Part shown: positions 9,738 through 18,733 of the stretch, piece after piece
How the letters are laid out: every line of letters starts with the position of its first letter
Numbering within the stretch: the first letter of the stretch is position 1
Source: Rhizobiaceae bacterium
GTDB taxonomy: Bacteria > Pseudomonadota > Alphaproteobacteria > Rhizobiales > Rhizobiaceae
Length of the DNA stretch: 64,000 bases
Direction of reading: 5' to 3'
Assembly: GCA_019635795.1 (NCBI GenBank)
Contig: JAHBYV010000006.1
Coordinates: 106,877 to 170,876, forward strand
Notes under the pieces: generated by a model
The model's database searches: none
What the model was told of the DNA's origin: nothing
Seen by the model: only the letters and a program-made list of their open reading frames with translations
Position numbers and translations under genes: made by a program

Positions 9738-9801
9738 CGGGCACTTTCTCCATCATTTCCTGCCGAATAGATGGTATCTGTTCAATCGCATTCAAGCGCG
9801 G

Positions 9802-10833
9802 TCAGCTTTTCAGCAGTTTAGCCACTTCTGGCGCAAAATAGGTGAGGATGCCATCGCAACCCGCGCGCTTGAATGCCAGTATGCTTTCAAGCATTGCTCG
9901 CTCGCCGTCTATCCAGCCGTTAGCGGCTGCGGCCTTGATCATCGAATACTCGCCCGAAACCTGATAGGCAAAAGTCGGCAGACGGAAACTACTCTTCAGG
10001 ACGTGAACAATATCGAGGTAAGGCAGGCCGGGCTTGACCATGAGCATGTCAGCACCCTCTGCGATGTCCTGCTCAGCCTCCCGAACAGCCTCGTCGATAT
10101 TTGCCGGATCGATGTAGTACGTCTTCTTATCGCCCTTCAGCAGCCCTTTGGTGCCAATCGCATCGCGATACGGTCCATAGAAGGCGGAGGCAAATTTCGT
10201 CGCATATGACATGATTGCGACATCCTGAAAGCCGTTGGCGTCCAGCGCGTCGCGAATGGCTCCGATGCGTCCGTCCATCATATCGGAAGGAGCGATAATA
10301 TCGGAACCGGCCGCTGCTTGCAGAACGGCTGCTGCAGCTACCTGTTCAACGGTCTCGTCATTGACGATTATGCCTTCGCGCAAAATGCCATCATGTCCGT
10401 GATCGGTAAAAGGATCGAGCGCGGCATCGGTGATTATGCCAATCTCAGGCACGGCTTTCTTGATTGCCCGCGTCGCGCGATTAATCAGGTTTTCCGGGTC
10501 GAGAATATGGGAGCCGGACAGATCCTTCGCCGCATGTTCTATTCGCGGAAAAGTTGCAATCGCGGGAATGCCGAGTTTTGCTGCAGCTTCTGCCTCTCTC
10601 ACCGCTAGATCAACGCTTAGCCGTTGAACGCCGGGCATGGCTGGAATGTCTTCCCGTATATTCACGCCATCGACGAGGAAAATCGGCCAGATCAGGTCGT
10701 CGACCGTCAGATGATTTTCTTGCACAAGGCGGCGCGACCAGTCTGCCTTGCGCATACGGCGCAGGCGACGCGAGCCTGTGATTTCATCGACAGTGCGGCC
10801 ACCGGAGGCCTTCAGGGGCGTGAATTTGTTCAT
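9802..10833 (-). CDS. hemB: Delta-aminolevulinic acid dehydratase (porphobilinogen synthase)
   Basis: 343 residues, full length. It condenses two 5-aminolevulinate molecules to porphobilinogen in haem synthesis. The two Schiff-base lysines are visible: K213 in SYATKFASAF and K267 in MLMVKPGLPYLD. The metal-site segment reads TDAALDPFTDHGHDG (135-149). Asp140 and Asp148 and Ala138 stand where zinc enzymes have three cysteines. Family knowledge places such sequences in the Mg2+/monovalent-cation class, as in Bradyrhizobium. It is the first gene of the minus-strand group hemB, RDD, bpt. Confidence 0.96.
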   Translation of the reverse strand: MNKFTPLKASGGRTVDEITGSRRLRRMRKADWSRRLVQENHLTVDDLIWPIFLVDGVNIREDIPAMPGVQRLSVDLAVREAEAAAKLGIPAIATFPRIEHAAKDLSGSHILDPENLINRATRAIKKAVPEIGIITDAALDPFTDHGHDGILREGIIVNDETVEQVAAAAVLQAAAGSDIIAPSDMMDGRIGAIRDALDANGFQDVAIMSYATKFASAFYGPYRDAIGTKGLLKGDKKTYYIDPANIDEAVREAEQDIAEGADMLMVKPGLPYLDIVHVLKSSFRLPTFAYQVSGEYSMIKAAAANGWIDGERAMLESILAFKRAGCDGILTYFAPEVAKLLKS

Positions 10834-10986
10834 TTCAGACTCGGCACGTTTATGATTTCGCGCCTTTTAGCACGCTATTTCCAACCGTACCAATATTGCG
10901 GCCCCGTCATGAGGCGGACGGGTAGCCCCATTGACGCGATTTGCCCCTGCGCTTAACTCGCAAAGATCGATTCAGGGGATTTAATA

Positions 10987-12042
10987 ATGGCCATAGAAGC
11001 CAGAACAGTGGATTTCGGCGGCGAGGATGAGGTGCGTTTCGAGCGAATCGGCACAGCCGGCGTTATAACGCTCACCAGACCGCAAGCGCTGAACGCTCTC
11101 ACGCATAAAATGGTCAAGGCCATGTCACACGCGCTGCGTGACTGGGAAGGCGATCGAGAGGTCGCGATGGTCATTATTAAAGGTGAGGGAAGGGCCTTTT
11201 CCGCCGGCGGTGACCTGATGGCCATTTACAATGGCCGCAACGCACCGGCCACAGACTTTTTTGCCGATGAGTACAGGCTGAACTGCCAGATTGAGCGATA
11301 CAGGAAGCCCTATGTCGCGTTGATCGACGGCATTGTCATGGGAGGAGGGGTCGGCGTTTCCTTCCATGGTTCGCACCGAGTCTTAACCGAGAAGGCACAA
11401 TTTGCCATGCCTGAAGTAGGCATTGGTTTCTTCCCGGATGTGGGCGGGTCGCATCTGCTGCCTGACCTGGCCGATAATTTTGGCATGTATCTTGGCTTGA
11501 CCGGTACGCGCGTGAAGTGGGGAGATGCGCTATGGTCGGGCTTGGCAACCCATCCGGTGAAATCCGAAAATCTCGACGCTTTGGTTGAAATGCTTGCTCG
11601 CAACGGAGAGACCGAAAGCGTGCTCCGGAACTTTTTCACAATGCCGCCGCGCGAAACATCACGCGATTTGTGGGAGAAAATTGACGGCTGGTTTAGTGCT
11701 CCAACTTTGGATGGGATCGTTGAAGCATTGGAAAACGCCCAAGGGGATAGTGATGCCGATGGCATTCTGACGACACTCCATTCAAAATCCCCGACAAGCC
11801 TTCGTGTGACGTTCCGGGAAATTTCGAATGGCCTTTCATCTTCTATGGAAGACTGCATGAAGATGGAGTTCCGTATCGTGAGCAGGATGTTGCGCGGCCA
11901 CGATTTTTATGAGGGGATCAGGGCGGCAATCGTCGACAAAGGATCAAAGCCGGTGTGGAATCCAGGCACGTTGGATGCAGTCTCTGAAACGGATGTTGAC
12001 GCCTATTTCGCGCCGCTTGCGGAGGGGGAACTGACCTTTTGA
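10987..12042 (+). CDS. Enoyl-CoA hydratase/isomerase family protein, probably 3-hydroxyisobutyryl-CoA hydrolase
   Basis: 351 residues. Crotonase-fold oxyanion-hole segments are visible: RAFSAGGDLMAIY near residue 68 and IDGIVMGGGVGVSFHG near 110. They are followed by the HIBYL-CoA-hydrolase signature FAMPEVGIGFFPDVGGSHLLP and a C-terminal half typical of that subfamily. The known reaction is release of 3-hydroxyisobutyrate from its CoA ester in valine breakdown. It begins at an ATG with AGGGG upstream. Its TGA overlaps the TTG start of the next gene by three bases. The exact substrate is inferred. Confidence 0.85.
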   Translation: MAIEARTVDFGGEDEVRFERIGTAGVITLTRPQALNALTHKMVKAMSHALRDWEGDREVAMVIIKGEGRAFSAGGDLMAIYNGRNAPATDFFADEYRLNCQIERYRKPYVALIDGIVMGGGVGVSFHGSHRVLTEKAQFAMPEVGIGFFPDVGGSHLLPDLADNFGMYLGLTGTRVKWGDALWSGLATHPVKSENLDALVEMLARNGETESVLRNFFTMPPRETSRDLWEKIDGWFSAPTLDGIVEALENAQGDSDADGILTTLHSKSPTSLRVTFREISNGLSSSMEDCMKMEFRIVSRMLRGHDFYEGIRAAIVDKGSKPVWNPGTLDAVSETDVDAYFAPLAEGELTF

Positions 12043-12464
12043 ACACCTTCACGACAAATCGCGCGCGCATTGAACCATCCAGTGCCGAACTGGCGTTTGT
12101 CTGGTTCCAGCGCGTGATCGCCGGTTATTGTCTGCTGTTCGGTACCCTTTATTGGATCAGGCTGATTGGCTTCCATCCCGGCTCGCTCTGGCGCTTTGAT
12201 CTCATGCCGGTGCAGTGGCAGGTGGCCAGCGCCTGCCTTGCAGTGTTCTTTCCTTTTGCTGCTATTGGCTTGTGGATGACTGCCTCGTGGGGGGCGGTCA
12301 TGTGGTTCATATGCGCCGTCGCCGAAACGGTGATGTACCTCGTCTATCCGCATATATTTGGCTATCGCCTGCCAATCGTGGCGGCGCACATGGCAGCGAT
12401 AACCATTTATGCCATTCTGTGGTATCTGGTCTATCGGGAGCGCAAGGCGGCGCAGCAGGAATAG
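12039..12464 (+). CDS. DUF6163 family small membrane protein
   Basis: 141 residues with four hydrophobic segments (VIAGYCLLFGTLYWIRLIG; ASACLAVFFPFAAIGLWMTA; AVMWFICAVAETVMYLVYP; VAAHMAAITIYAILWYLVY). The pattern and length match an alphaproteobacterial family, DUF6163, with no known role. It starts at a TTG that overlaps the stop of the hydrolase gene, so the two are translated from one message. An inner-membrane location is inferred. It lies just upstream of the ldtR promoter region. Confidence 0.75.
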   Translation: MNTFTTNRARIEPSSAELAFVWFQRVIAGYCLLFGTLYWIRLIGFHPGSLWRFDLMPVQWQVASACLAVFFPFAAIGLWMTASWGAVMWFICAVAETVMYLVYPHIFGYRLPIVAAHMAAITIYAILWYLVYRERKAAQQE

Positions 12465-12545
12465 CACAAACGCAATTTGGCCACAGGTGTTAAGAAAGTT
12501 TGCTCGGGTTACAGATATTTAACCACGTTTGGAAACCGCTATCAT

Positions 12546-12560
12546 TTAACCCCTTGTTAA
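12546..12560 (+). promoter_or_regulatory. Perfect CtrA-type box upstream of ldtR
   Basis: TTAA CCCCTTG TTAA, an exact TTAA-N7-TTAA match, 100 bases before the ldtR ATG. It also reads as an inverted repeat (TTAAC-N5-GTTAA) and its second half is the start of the motif shared with the ldtP promoter. CtrA is the cell-cycle response regulator of this order; binding here is inferred. Confidence 0.5.
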
Positions 12561-12574
12561 GGCTGGTGTTTAAG
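12556..12574 (+). promoter_or_regulatory. Motif shared by ldtR and ldtP upstream regions, copy 1
   Basis: GTTAAGGCTGGTGTTTAAG, 86 bases before the ldtR ATG. A near-identical copy lies 34 bases before the ldtP start (13426-13445). It is a plausible binding site for LdtR itself. Confidence 0.5.
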
Positions 12575-12660
12575 TCGAATTTTATGGGTGGCCGTTACTG
12601 TCGGTGGCAAGGTGACACAAAAACAAAAAGTCACCAGGCGACAAACGAAAGGTAACGACC

Positions 12661-13176
12661 ATGATCAATTCGCGCTCGGCGGCGACGTCCGCTTTGCCGT
12701 CCGACGATCGCCGTGAGGCTATTCGTACGCTTTACATGGAATCTCTTCAGCTTGTTGAAAGGCTTCATCGCCGTTTGCTTGATGTCATCAAAGATGAGTT
12801 TGAGCGCAATAGCAGAAGTGACATAAACGCCATTCAGGCTCTGCTGCTGTTCAACATCGGTAATTCGGAGTTGACGGCTGGCGAGCTGCGCACTCGCGGC
12901 TACTATCTTGGCTCGAACGTTTCCTACAATCTGAAAAAGCTGGTTGATCTTGGCTTTATCAATCACCAACGTTCGCGCATTGACCGTCGCTCGGTCCGCA
13001 TCAGCCTTACCCCCAAGGGGCAGGAAATCGCGGAAGTCGTAGGCAAGCTCTATGAACGGCACATCGGTTCGATTGAGCAGGTCGGCGGCATCAATCAGGA
13101 AGAGTTCAAGCAGATGAACCGCGCGCTGCAGCGTCTCGACCGGTTCTGGAACGATACAATCGCCTATCGCATGTGA
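12661..13176 (+). CDS. ldtR: MarR-family winged-helix regulator LdtR
   Basis: 171 residues. A helical N-terminus is followed by a winged helix-turn-helix (about 60-130) with the recognition region TAGELRTRGYYLGSNVSYNLKKLVDLGFI and the wing RSRIDRRSVRISLTPKG. The sequence and its place next to an L,D-transpeptidase gene match LdtR of Liberibacter and Sinorhizobium, which controls cell-wall and osmotic-stress genes including ldtP. Ribosome-binding site GAAAGG is eight bases upstream. A CtrA-type box and a repeat shared with ldtP lie in its leader, which suggests autoregulation and possibly cell-cycle input (inference). Confidence 0.88.
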   Translation: MINSRSAATSALPSDDRREAIRTLYMESLQLVERLHRRLLDVIKDEFERNSRSDINAIQALLLFNIGNSELTAGELRTRGYYLGSNVSYNLKKLVDLGFINHQRSRIDRRSVRISLTPKGQEIAEVVGKLYERHIGSIEQVGGINQEEFKQMNRALQRLDRFWNDTIAYRM

Positions 13177-13209
13177 TCCAGCCTTTTGATGGTTTGACGC
13201 TTCCCGGTG

Positions 13210-13260
13210 GCGCCTTGGGACAAGGCGCTTGCCGAGGCGCGCGTTGCACATGGGCAACGC
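13210..13260 (+). other. Two hairpins in the ldtR-ldtP spacer (13177-13479)
   Basis: Stem 1 is GCGCCTTG (13210-13217) with CAAGGCGC (13221-13228), loop GGA. Stem 2 is GCGTTGC (13241-13247) with GCAACGC (13254-13260). Neither has a T tract. They may end or process the ldtR message. The rest of this 303-base spacer holds no gene I can support, only the shared motif at 13426-13445. Confidence 0.45.
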
Positions 13261-13425
13261 CATGCAGCTCGATTTCTGAAGTTCCCCTGTTCACATCAAT
13301 GTTGCTTGTTGGAGCCAAACTAAGGCCATAATCACATGGCTTGCGAGTTACATGAGGGATTCATGCCGCAAGCCGCGACGCGACCAAGGTCGAACATGCT
13401 CAGGCACAGGCTGCGGTGAAACACT

Positions 13426-13445
13426 GTTAAGGTTGATGTTTTAAG
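13426..13445 (+). promoter_or_regulatory. Motif shared by ldtR and ldtP upstream regions, copy 2
   Basis: GTTAAGGTTGATGTTTTAAG, 34 bases before the ldtP GTG. It differs from the ldtR copy at two bases plus one extra T. It probably overlaps the ldtP promoter. Confidence 0.5.
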
Positions 13446-13479
13446 AACGGTCAGCCGATATACATTACAGGTGGTCGCA

Positions 13480-14754
13480 GTGAGTTTGAACAAGAGCAGA
13501 CGTTATTTCCTGGCCGGAACCGGCGCATTAGCTGTCTCAGCAATCGCAAAGGCCGCGATGGCGCAGGATGGCGATCCGATCCGGGAGGTGCTTTCCTCGC
13601 CACGCCGGGGCAACTGGAACGATACGTTCGATGCTCAGGTTTCGGCTGGTGGGTCGCGGGCTAAAGTTTCGACGACCTTGCCGATCTTTTCCAATGAAAC
13701 GATGTCGTTCACCGAGCAGGCTATCGGCCAATATCGCGATATTGCGGCTCAGGGCGGATGGCCTCAGGTGCCAGCAACCAAGAAGCTGCAACTTGGCGTT
13801 ACTGACCCCGATGTCCAGGCGCTTCGTCAGCGCTTGATTGTTTCAGGGGATCTGGCGCGAGAAGCTGGCGTTTCGCAATCTTTTGATACTTACGTTGATG
13901 CTGCGCTCAGGCGTTTTCAGACGCGGCACGGACTTCCCGCAGATGGCGTTACCGGCAAGTACACCTTTGCTGCGATGAATATTTCTGCGCAGGTTCGGCT
14001 AGGGCAACTTGAGACGAATCTCGTTCGCCTCCAGTCAATCGGAACCAATCTCGGCCAACGTTACGTGCTGGTAAACATTCCGGCGGCACAGGTGGAGGCC
14101 GTTGAAAACGGTCGCGTCGTACTGCGCCACACGGCAATTGTCGGAAAGATTGACCGCCAGACGCCTGTTGTGAACTCAAAGATCAACGAGATCGTCATCA
14201 ACCCTTACTGGAATGCACCACAGTCGATCATTCGCCGTGACATCATTCCGCTGATGCGGAAAAATCCGCAGTATCTGACCGAGAATAACATTCATATCAT
14301 CGGACCGGACGGGCAGGAGATTCCGCCTTCCGCAATCGATTGGAATACCGAGGAAGCCGCGCGCTACCGTATGCGTCAGGATCCAGGTAAAATTAACGCC
14401 ATGGCTTCGGTTAAGATCAATTTCCCGTCGCCGGACGGTGTTTACATGCACGATACACCCACGCAGAGCCTGTTTAACAAGCTTATGCGTTTCGATTCCT
14501 CGGGCTGTGTGCGTGTCCAGAACGTGCGCGATCTGGTGACATGGATTCTGAAAAACACGCCGGGTTGGAGCCGCCAGCAGATCGAAGATACGATCAAGGG
14601 CGGCGAGAATACGCCGGTCGCGGTTGCTGATCCTGTTCCGGTGCATTTCCTGTACATTTCCGCTTGGTCTACCGGCCCAGGCGTTGTTCAGTTCCGCGAC
14701 GATATTTACGGTCAGGACGGTGTTGACGAGTTGCAGATCACATCTGCTCTCTGA
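13480..14754 (+). CDS. ldtP: L,D-transpeptidase (YkuD domain) with peptidoglycan-binding domain
   Basis: 424 residues from the GTG at 13480, which has AGGTGG eight bases upstream; a GTG at 13471 is also in frame. The N-terminus (KSRRYFLAG, then a hydrophobic stretch to AMAQ) looks like a twin-arginine signal. A peptidoglycan-binding helix bundle (about 105-175, DPDVQALRQRL and FQTRHGLPADGVTG) precedes the YkuD domain. The catalytic block is HDTPTQSLFN followed by SSGCVRVQN with Cys343. These enzymes make 3-3 cross-links or attach proteins to peptidoglycan in the periplasm. Control by the adjacent LdtR is known in related species and is supported here by the shared upstream motif. Confidence 0.9.
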   Translation: MSLNKSRRYFLAGTGALAVSAIAKAAMAQDGDPIREVLSSPRRGNWNDTFDAQVSAGGSRAKVSTTLPIFSNETMSFTEQAIGQYRDIAAQGGWPQVPATKKLQLGVTDPDVQALRQRLIVSGDLAREAGVSQSFDTYVDAALRRFQTRHGLPADGVTGKYTFAAMNISAQVRLGQLETNLVRLQSIGTNLGQRYVLVNIPAAQVEAVENGRVVLRHTAIVGKIDRQTPVVNSKINEIVINPYWNAPQSIIRRDIIPLMRKNPQYLTENNIHIIGPDGQEIPPSAIDWNTEEAARYRMRQDPGKINAMASVKINFPSPDGVYMHDTPTQSLFNKLMRFDSSGCVRVQNVRDLVTWILKNTPGWSRQQIEDTIKGGENTPVAVADPVPVHFLYISAWSTGPGVVQFRDDIYGQDGVDELQITSAL

Positions 14755-14790
14755 GTAACTGATAGCGTGAATATATCAGTGGTTTTCAGG

Positions 14791-14819
14791 CGGGCGCATT
14801 GCGCCCGTCATGCGTTTTT
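14791..14819 (+). terminator. Possible terminator after ldtP
   Basis: CGGGCGC (14791-14797), loop ATT, GCGCCCG (14801-14807), then five T residues at 14815-14819. The T run is seven bases from the stem, so strength is doubtful. Confidence 0.4.
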
Positions 14820-15001
14820 GCACCTTGAAATCTTCCGAAGCTTATCTCCAGCCACTGACGAGACAGCACGTGCAAACGCGCTTTCCAAAGTCAGTCGCAA
14901 AAGAGCCAGCAAAATTCGGATTGCAGCGATGACTTTTGCCGGTGCGTTGTGATAGAGCGCAGAAATTCTAAAGGTTCCGGGCCAGTCTCAGGAGAAACTT
15001 A

Positions 15002-16302
15002 ATGTCACAAGCTAGCGCGGCATCAAATGCCGGTTCATTCTTCACCGCTCCGCTGGAGGAGGTAGATCCTGAGATTTTCGGGGCCATCCGCAAGGAGCTC
15101 GGTCGCCAGCGTGACGAAATCGAGCTGATTGCGTCGGAGAATATCGTTTCCCGCGCTGTTCTTGAGGCGCAAGGTTCAATCATGACCAATAAATACGCTG
15201 AAGGTTATCCCGGTAAGCGTTATTATGGCGGCTGCCAGTATGTTGATATTGCTGAGGAACTGGCAATTGAACGGGCCAAAAAGCTGTTCGACTGCAAGTT
15301 TGCGAATGTTCAGCCAAATTCAGGCAGCCAAATGAATCAGGCGGTGTTTCTGGCGCTTCTCCAGCCCGGCGACACATTTATGGGTCTTGATCTGAACTCA
15401 GGCGGGCATCTCACGCATGGCTCGCCGGTCAACATGTCCGGCAAGTGGTTCAAGGTGGTTTCCTACGGCGTACGGAAAGATGACCATTTGCTCGACATGG
15501 ACGAAATCGAGCGTTTGGCAAAAGAGCACAAACCCAAGCTGATATTGGCAGGCGGCACGGCCTATTCCCGAATTTGGGATTGGAAGCGTTTCCGCGAAAT
15601 AGCTGATTCCATTGGCGCATATCTGATGGTTGATATGGCGCATATTGCTGGCCTTGTGGCAGGTGGGGCGCATCCATCACCGCTACCGCACGCTCATGTT
15701 GTCACCACCACGACCCACAAATCGCTTCGCGGGCCACGTGGCGGCATGGTGCTGACCAACGACGAAGACATCGCAAAAAAGATCAATTCCGCAGTCTTCC
15801 CCGGCTTGCAGGGCGGGCCGCTGATGCACGTCATTGCGGCAAAAGCGGTAGCTTTCGGAGAGGCGTTGAAGCCCGATTTCAAGGTTTATGCAGAACATCG
15901 TCGCAAACACCAAAGGCGCTGCTTCTTCGTTGCGGAAACCGGTCTGGATAGTTTCGGGCGGTACGGACATCATCTGATGCTGGTTGTGTCGCTAAGAACG
16001 CGACCGGCAAGCGCGCTGAAGCAGCACTTGGTAGAGCCCACATCACTTGCAACAAGAACGGCATTCCTTTCGATCCGGAGAAGCCTTTTGTTACGTCAGG
16101 GGTTCGTCTCGGCACACCTGCGGGAACAACGCGCGGGTTCGGACAGGCTGAGTTCCGCGAGATCGGCAAGCTGATTTCCGAAGTGCTCGATGGATTGAAG
16201 GCGGCCAACTCGGACGAGGGTAACGCATCAGTCGAAGTCGCCGTCCGCGATAAGGTCGCAAAGTTGACCGAGCGCTTCCCGCTTTATCCATATCTGGGAT
16301 AA
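15002..16302 (+). pseudogene. glyA: Serine hydroxymethyltransferase, reading frame broken by several small indels
   Basis: GlyA makes glycine and 5,10-methylenetetrahydrofolate from serine. The first 295 or so residues are normal: [24 protein letters not shown] and the pyridoxal-phosphate lysine in [14 protein letters not shown]. From about 15,890 to 16,005 the expected frame changes several times through losses of one to four bases. Correct GlyA sequence then resumes in another frame from near 16,006 ([32 protein letters not shown]) to the TAA at 16300-16302. As read, translation from 15002 runs in the wrong frame to 16174. Codon choice and protein sequence are intact on both sides, so a patch of poor sequence is more likely than real decay. 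It heads the nrdR-rib block as in other Rhizobiales. Confidence 0.85.
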
Positions 16303-16394
16303 TTCCGCGCGCAAAAGGCGATTTTTTACGCGAGAAATTGCCTTAATCGGTAAGAATACCGGCGTATTGTTTGGATTATACGATGTAAAATCCG

Positions 16395-16424
16395 GCGGAC
16401 CGAGCCAAAAGCCCGGTCCGCTTT
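16395..16424 (+). terminator. Hairpin between glyA and nrdR
   Basis: GCGGACCG (16395-16402) pairs perfectly with CGGTCCGC (16414-16421) across an 11-base loop, followed by only TTT. It may terminate glyA transcription or lie in the nrdR leader. Confidence 0.45.
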
Positions 16425-16480
16425 GCGTTTGGCGCAATATGCACTAATTCATAGCGCAAAGATTCCCCGAAAGGTTTTTG

Positions 16481-16945
16481 ATGCGCTGCCCTTACTGCCA
16501 ATCGGAAGACACCCAGGTCAAAGACTCCCGCCCGGCGGAGGACGGATCGGCGATTCGTCGCCGCAGGGTTTGCCCAGATTGCGGAGGTCGTTTCACAACC
16601 TTTGAGCGAGTACAGTTGCGCGACCTGACCGTGGTAAAAAAATCTGGCCGCAAGGTTCCGTTTGATCGGGACAAGCTGCTGCGGTCGATGCAGATCGCTG
16701 TCCGCAAACGCAATGTCGAGCCGGACAGGGTGGATAGGGCCGTGACGGGTATTGTCAGGCAGCTTGAAAGTTCGGGCGAGTCGGAAATCGCTTCGGAGGA
16801 GATTGGTCGTCTCGTGATGGAGGCACTCAAGTCCCTCGACGAAGTGGCCTATGTGCGATTTGCCTCGGTTTACAGGAATTTTCGCGAAGCCAAGGATTTT
16901 CACAATGTGCTTGGCGAGCTGCGTGGCGATGAGGATGCCGAGTGA
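16481..16945 (+). CDS. nrdR: Transcriptional regulator NrdR
   Basis: 154 residues, usual length. The zinc ribbon is CPYC (residues 3-6) and [12 protein letters not shown] (31 onward), with the family signature [11 protein letters not shown] between. The ATP-cone follows ([16 protein letters not shown] to about 140). NrdR represses ribonucleotide reductase genes when dATP is bound. The ATG at 16481 is chosen over a TTG three bases earlier because of AAAGG seven bases upstream. Its TGA overlaps the ribD GTG (GTGA). No NrdR box was noticed in the window. Confidence 0.95.
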   Translation: MRCPYCQSEDTQVKDSRPAEDGSAIRRRRVCPDCGGRFTTFERVQLRDLTVVKKSGRKVPFDRDKLLRSMQIAVRKRNVEPDRVDRAVTGIVRQLESSGESEIASEEIGRLVMEALKSLDEVAYVRFASVYRNFREAKDFHNVLGELRGDEDAE

Positions 16946-18045
16946 GCCGCGACGACGCTTCCAGTACTGACCGGCGGTTCATGGCGGCCGCAATCCGACT
17001 TTCGCGCCGGAACCTTGGCCTTACCGGCACCAACCCTTCTGTAGGCACGATAATTGTCAAGGATGGGGTCATTGTCGGGGGCGGAGTGACAGCGCTCGGC
17101 GGACGCCCTCACGCTGAACCGCAGGCACTCGCTGAAGCGGGCGAATTGGCGCGCGGCGCAACTGCTTATGTAACGCTGGAGCCATGCGCGCATCATGGCC
17201 GTACGCCACCCTGTGCGAATGCGCTGGTGTCTGCGGGAGTGGCGCGCGTTGTGTGCGCTGCGAGTGATCCCGACGAGCGCGTTAATGGAAAGGGATGCGC
17301 CATTTTGCGCGCGAATGGCATTGAGGTGACTGAGCGTGTGCTGGCGGAAGAGGCGGCCGACATACTGGCTGGTTACCTGATCCGGTCTGTTAAAAAACGA
17401 CCGGAAGTTATTCTAAAAATGGCTATTTCATCTGATTGGATGATAGGTGCGCAAGGCTGCGGTCAGATTGCCATAACCGGGAAAGTCGCACGGGACCAGG
17501 TGCATCTTATGCGTGCGCAAGCGGATGCTGTTCTGGTGGGAGTTGGCACGGCAATAGCCGATGATCCGGAATTGACCGTGCGCTTGCCGGGATTGGAAAG
17601 GCGCTCGCCGGTCCGCATCGTCATTGATCCGCAACTGAGACTTCCCGCGGCTTCAAAGTTGGTCCAGACGGCGAAAGTGGTTCCAACCAATGTAGTCGCT
17701 GCTCCGGATGCAGATTCCGCAAAGCGTGCTTCGCTTGAAGCGCACGGCGTGCATATCCTGCCCGGAGAATTGCACGATGGCAAAATCGCCTTGCCCGAAT
17801 TGCTGGAAGATTTGGCGGGGCAGGGTATGTCCCGAATTTTCGTGGAAGGCGGTGCAAGCACTGCGGAAATGTTTCTGGCCGAGAATCTGGTAGATCGCAT
17901 TGTGCTGTTTCGCGGTGGCGTTGTGATTGGGCCGGATGGGATTGCAGCGCCAATTGACGAAAGCAGAATGCCGGATGAATTTGCGTTGAAACGCAACGAG
18001 CGGTTCGGCGATGATATTTGCAGGGAATGGGTGAGACGGCTCTGA
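16942..18045 (+). CDS. ribD: Bifunctional riboflavin deaminase/reductase RibD
   Basis: 367 residues. The N-terminal deaminase carries HAEPQAL and [11 protein letters not shown] zinc ligands (about residues 54 and 78-88). The C-terminal reductase starts near 150 ([13 protein letters not shown]) and ends with [21 protein letters not shown]. It performs the second and third steps of riboflavin synthesis, deamination then side-chain reduction. GTG start overlaps the nrdR stop by four bases and the TGA overlaps the ribE ATG by one, showing translational coupling. Confidence 0.95.
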   Translation: MSRDDASSTDRRFMAAAIRLSRRNLGLTGTNPSVGTIIVKDGVIVGGGVTALGGRPHAEPQALAEAGELARGATAYVTLEPCAHHGRTPPCANALVSAGVARVVCAASDPDERVNGKGCAILRANGIEVTERVLAEEAADILAGYLIRSVKKRPEVILKMAISSDWMIGAQGCGQIAITGKVARDQVHLMRAQADAVLVGVGTAIADDPELTVRLPGLERRSPVRIVIDPQLRLPAASKLVQTAKVVPTNVVAAPDADSAKRASLEAHGVHILPGELHDGKIALPELLEDLAGQGMSRIFVEGGASTAEMFLAENLVDRIVLFRGGVVIGPDGIAAPIDESRMPDEFALKRNERFGDDICREWVRRL

Positions 18046-18662
18046 TGTTTACCGGTATTGTCACTGACGTTGGACGGGTTTTGTCAGTCGAACCGCTCTC
18101 GCAAGGGGTGCGTCTGCGAATCGAGACGGCATATGATCCTGCCGGAATCGAAATAGGCGCTTCGATCGCCTGTTCAGGCGTTTGCCTTACGGTCGTTGCT
18201 CTTGCTGAAACCGGGTCTGACACGCGATGGTTCGAGATTGAAGCGTGGGAAGAGGCGCTTCGGCTAACGAGTGTGGGCAGTTGGACGCCCGGACGACGAA
18301 TCAATCTTGAACGGGCATTGAAGATCGGCGACGAACTTGGCGGCCATATCGTTTCCGGTCATGTTGATGGCATGGCGGTCATTGTTGACCGAAGGGCCGA
18401 AGGCGATGCTGTGCGTTTCACACTTGAAGCACCACGTGAATTGGCAAAGTTTATTGCGCCTAAAGGCTCTGTGGCGCTGGATGGCACCTCCCTCACGGTG
18501 AACAAGGTCGTAAAGCAGCTATTTGATGTGCTTTTGATCCAGCATTCACTGGGTGTAACTACCTGGGGCGAAAGGCAGGTTGGAGACCTCGCAAACATCG
18601 AAATTGACACAATGGCGAGATACGCTGCGAGGCTGGTTGAAGCCACGGCAGAAGGATTGTGA
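18045..18662 (+). CDS. ribE: Riboflavin synthase (alpha chain)
   Basis: 205 residues from the ATG at 18045 ([10 protein letters not shown], the invariant family start). A TTG further upstream in frame lies inside ribD and is not used. Two lumazine-binding repeats are visible, the first with SIACSGVCLTVV and the second with SVALDGTSLTVN. The enzyme dismutates two 6,7-dimethyl-8-ribityllumazine molecules into riboflavin and the pyrimidinedione precursor. It is also called ribC in some rhizobia. It overlaps ribD by one base and is followed 71 bases later by ribH. Confidence 0.95.
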   Translation: MFTGIVTDVGRVLSVEPLSQGVRLRIETAYDPAGIEIGASIACSGVCLTVVALAETGSDTRWFEIEAWEEALRLTSVGSWTPGRRINLERALKIGDELGGHIVSGHVDGMAVIVDRRAEGDAVRFTLEAPRELAKFIAPKGSVALDGTSLTVNKVVKQLFDVLLIQHSLGVTTWGERQVGDLANIEIDTMARYAARLVEATAEGL

Positions 18663-18733
18663 GTACAGTCTTCATCAACTGCTTGCTCTTGGACATTCTT
18701 CGGCCTAATTGACCCGCTTTCCCGGAGACCGAA

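Noticed and set aside
13426-13445. CtrA box before ldtP
   Set aside because: The two TTAA halves are ten bases apart, not seven, so I list it only as the ldtR/ldtP shared motif.
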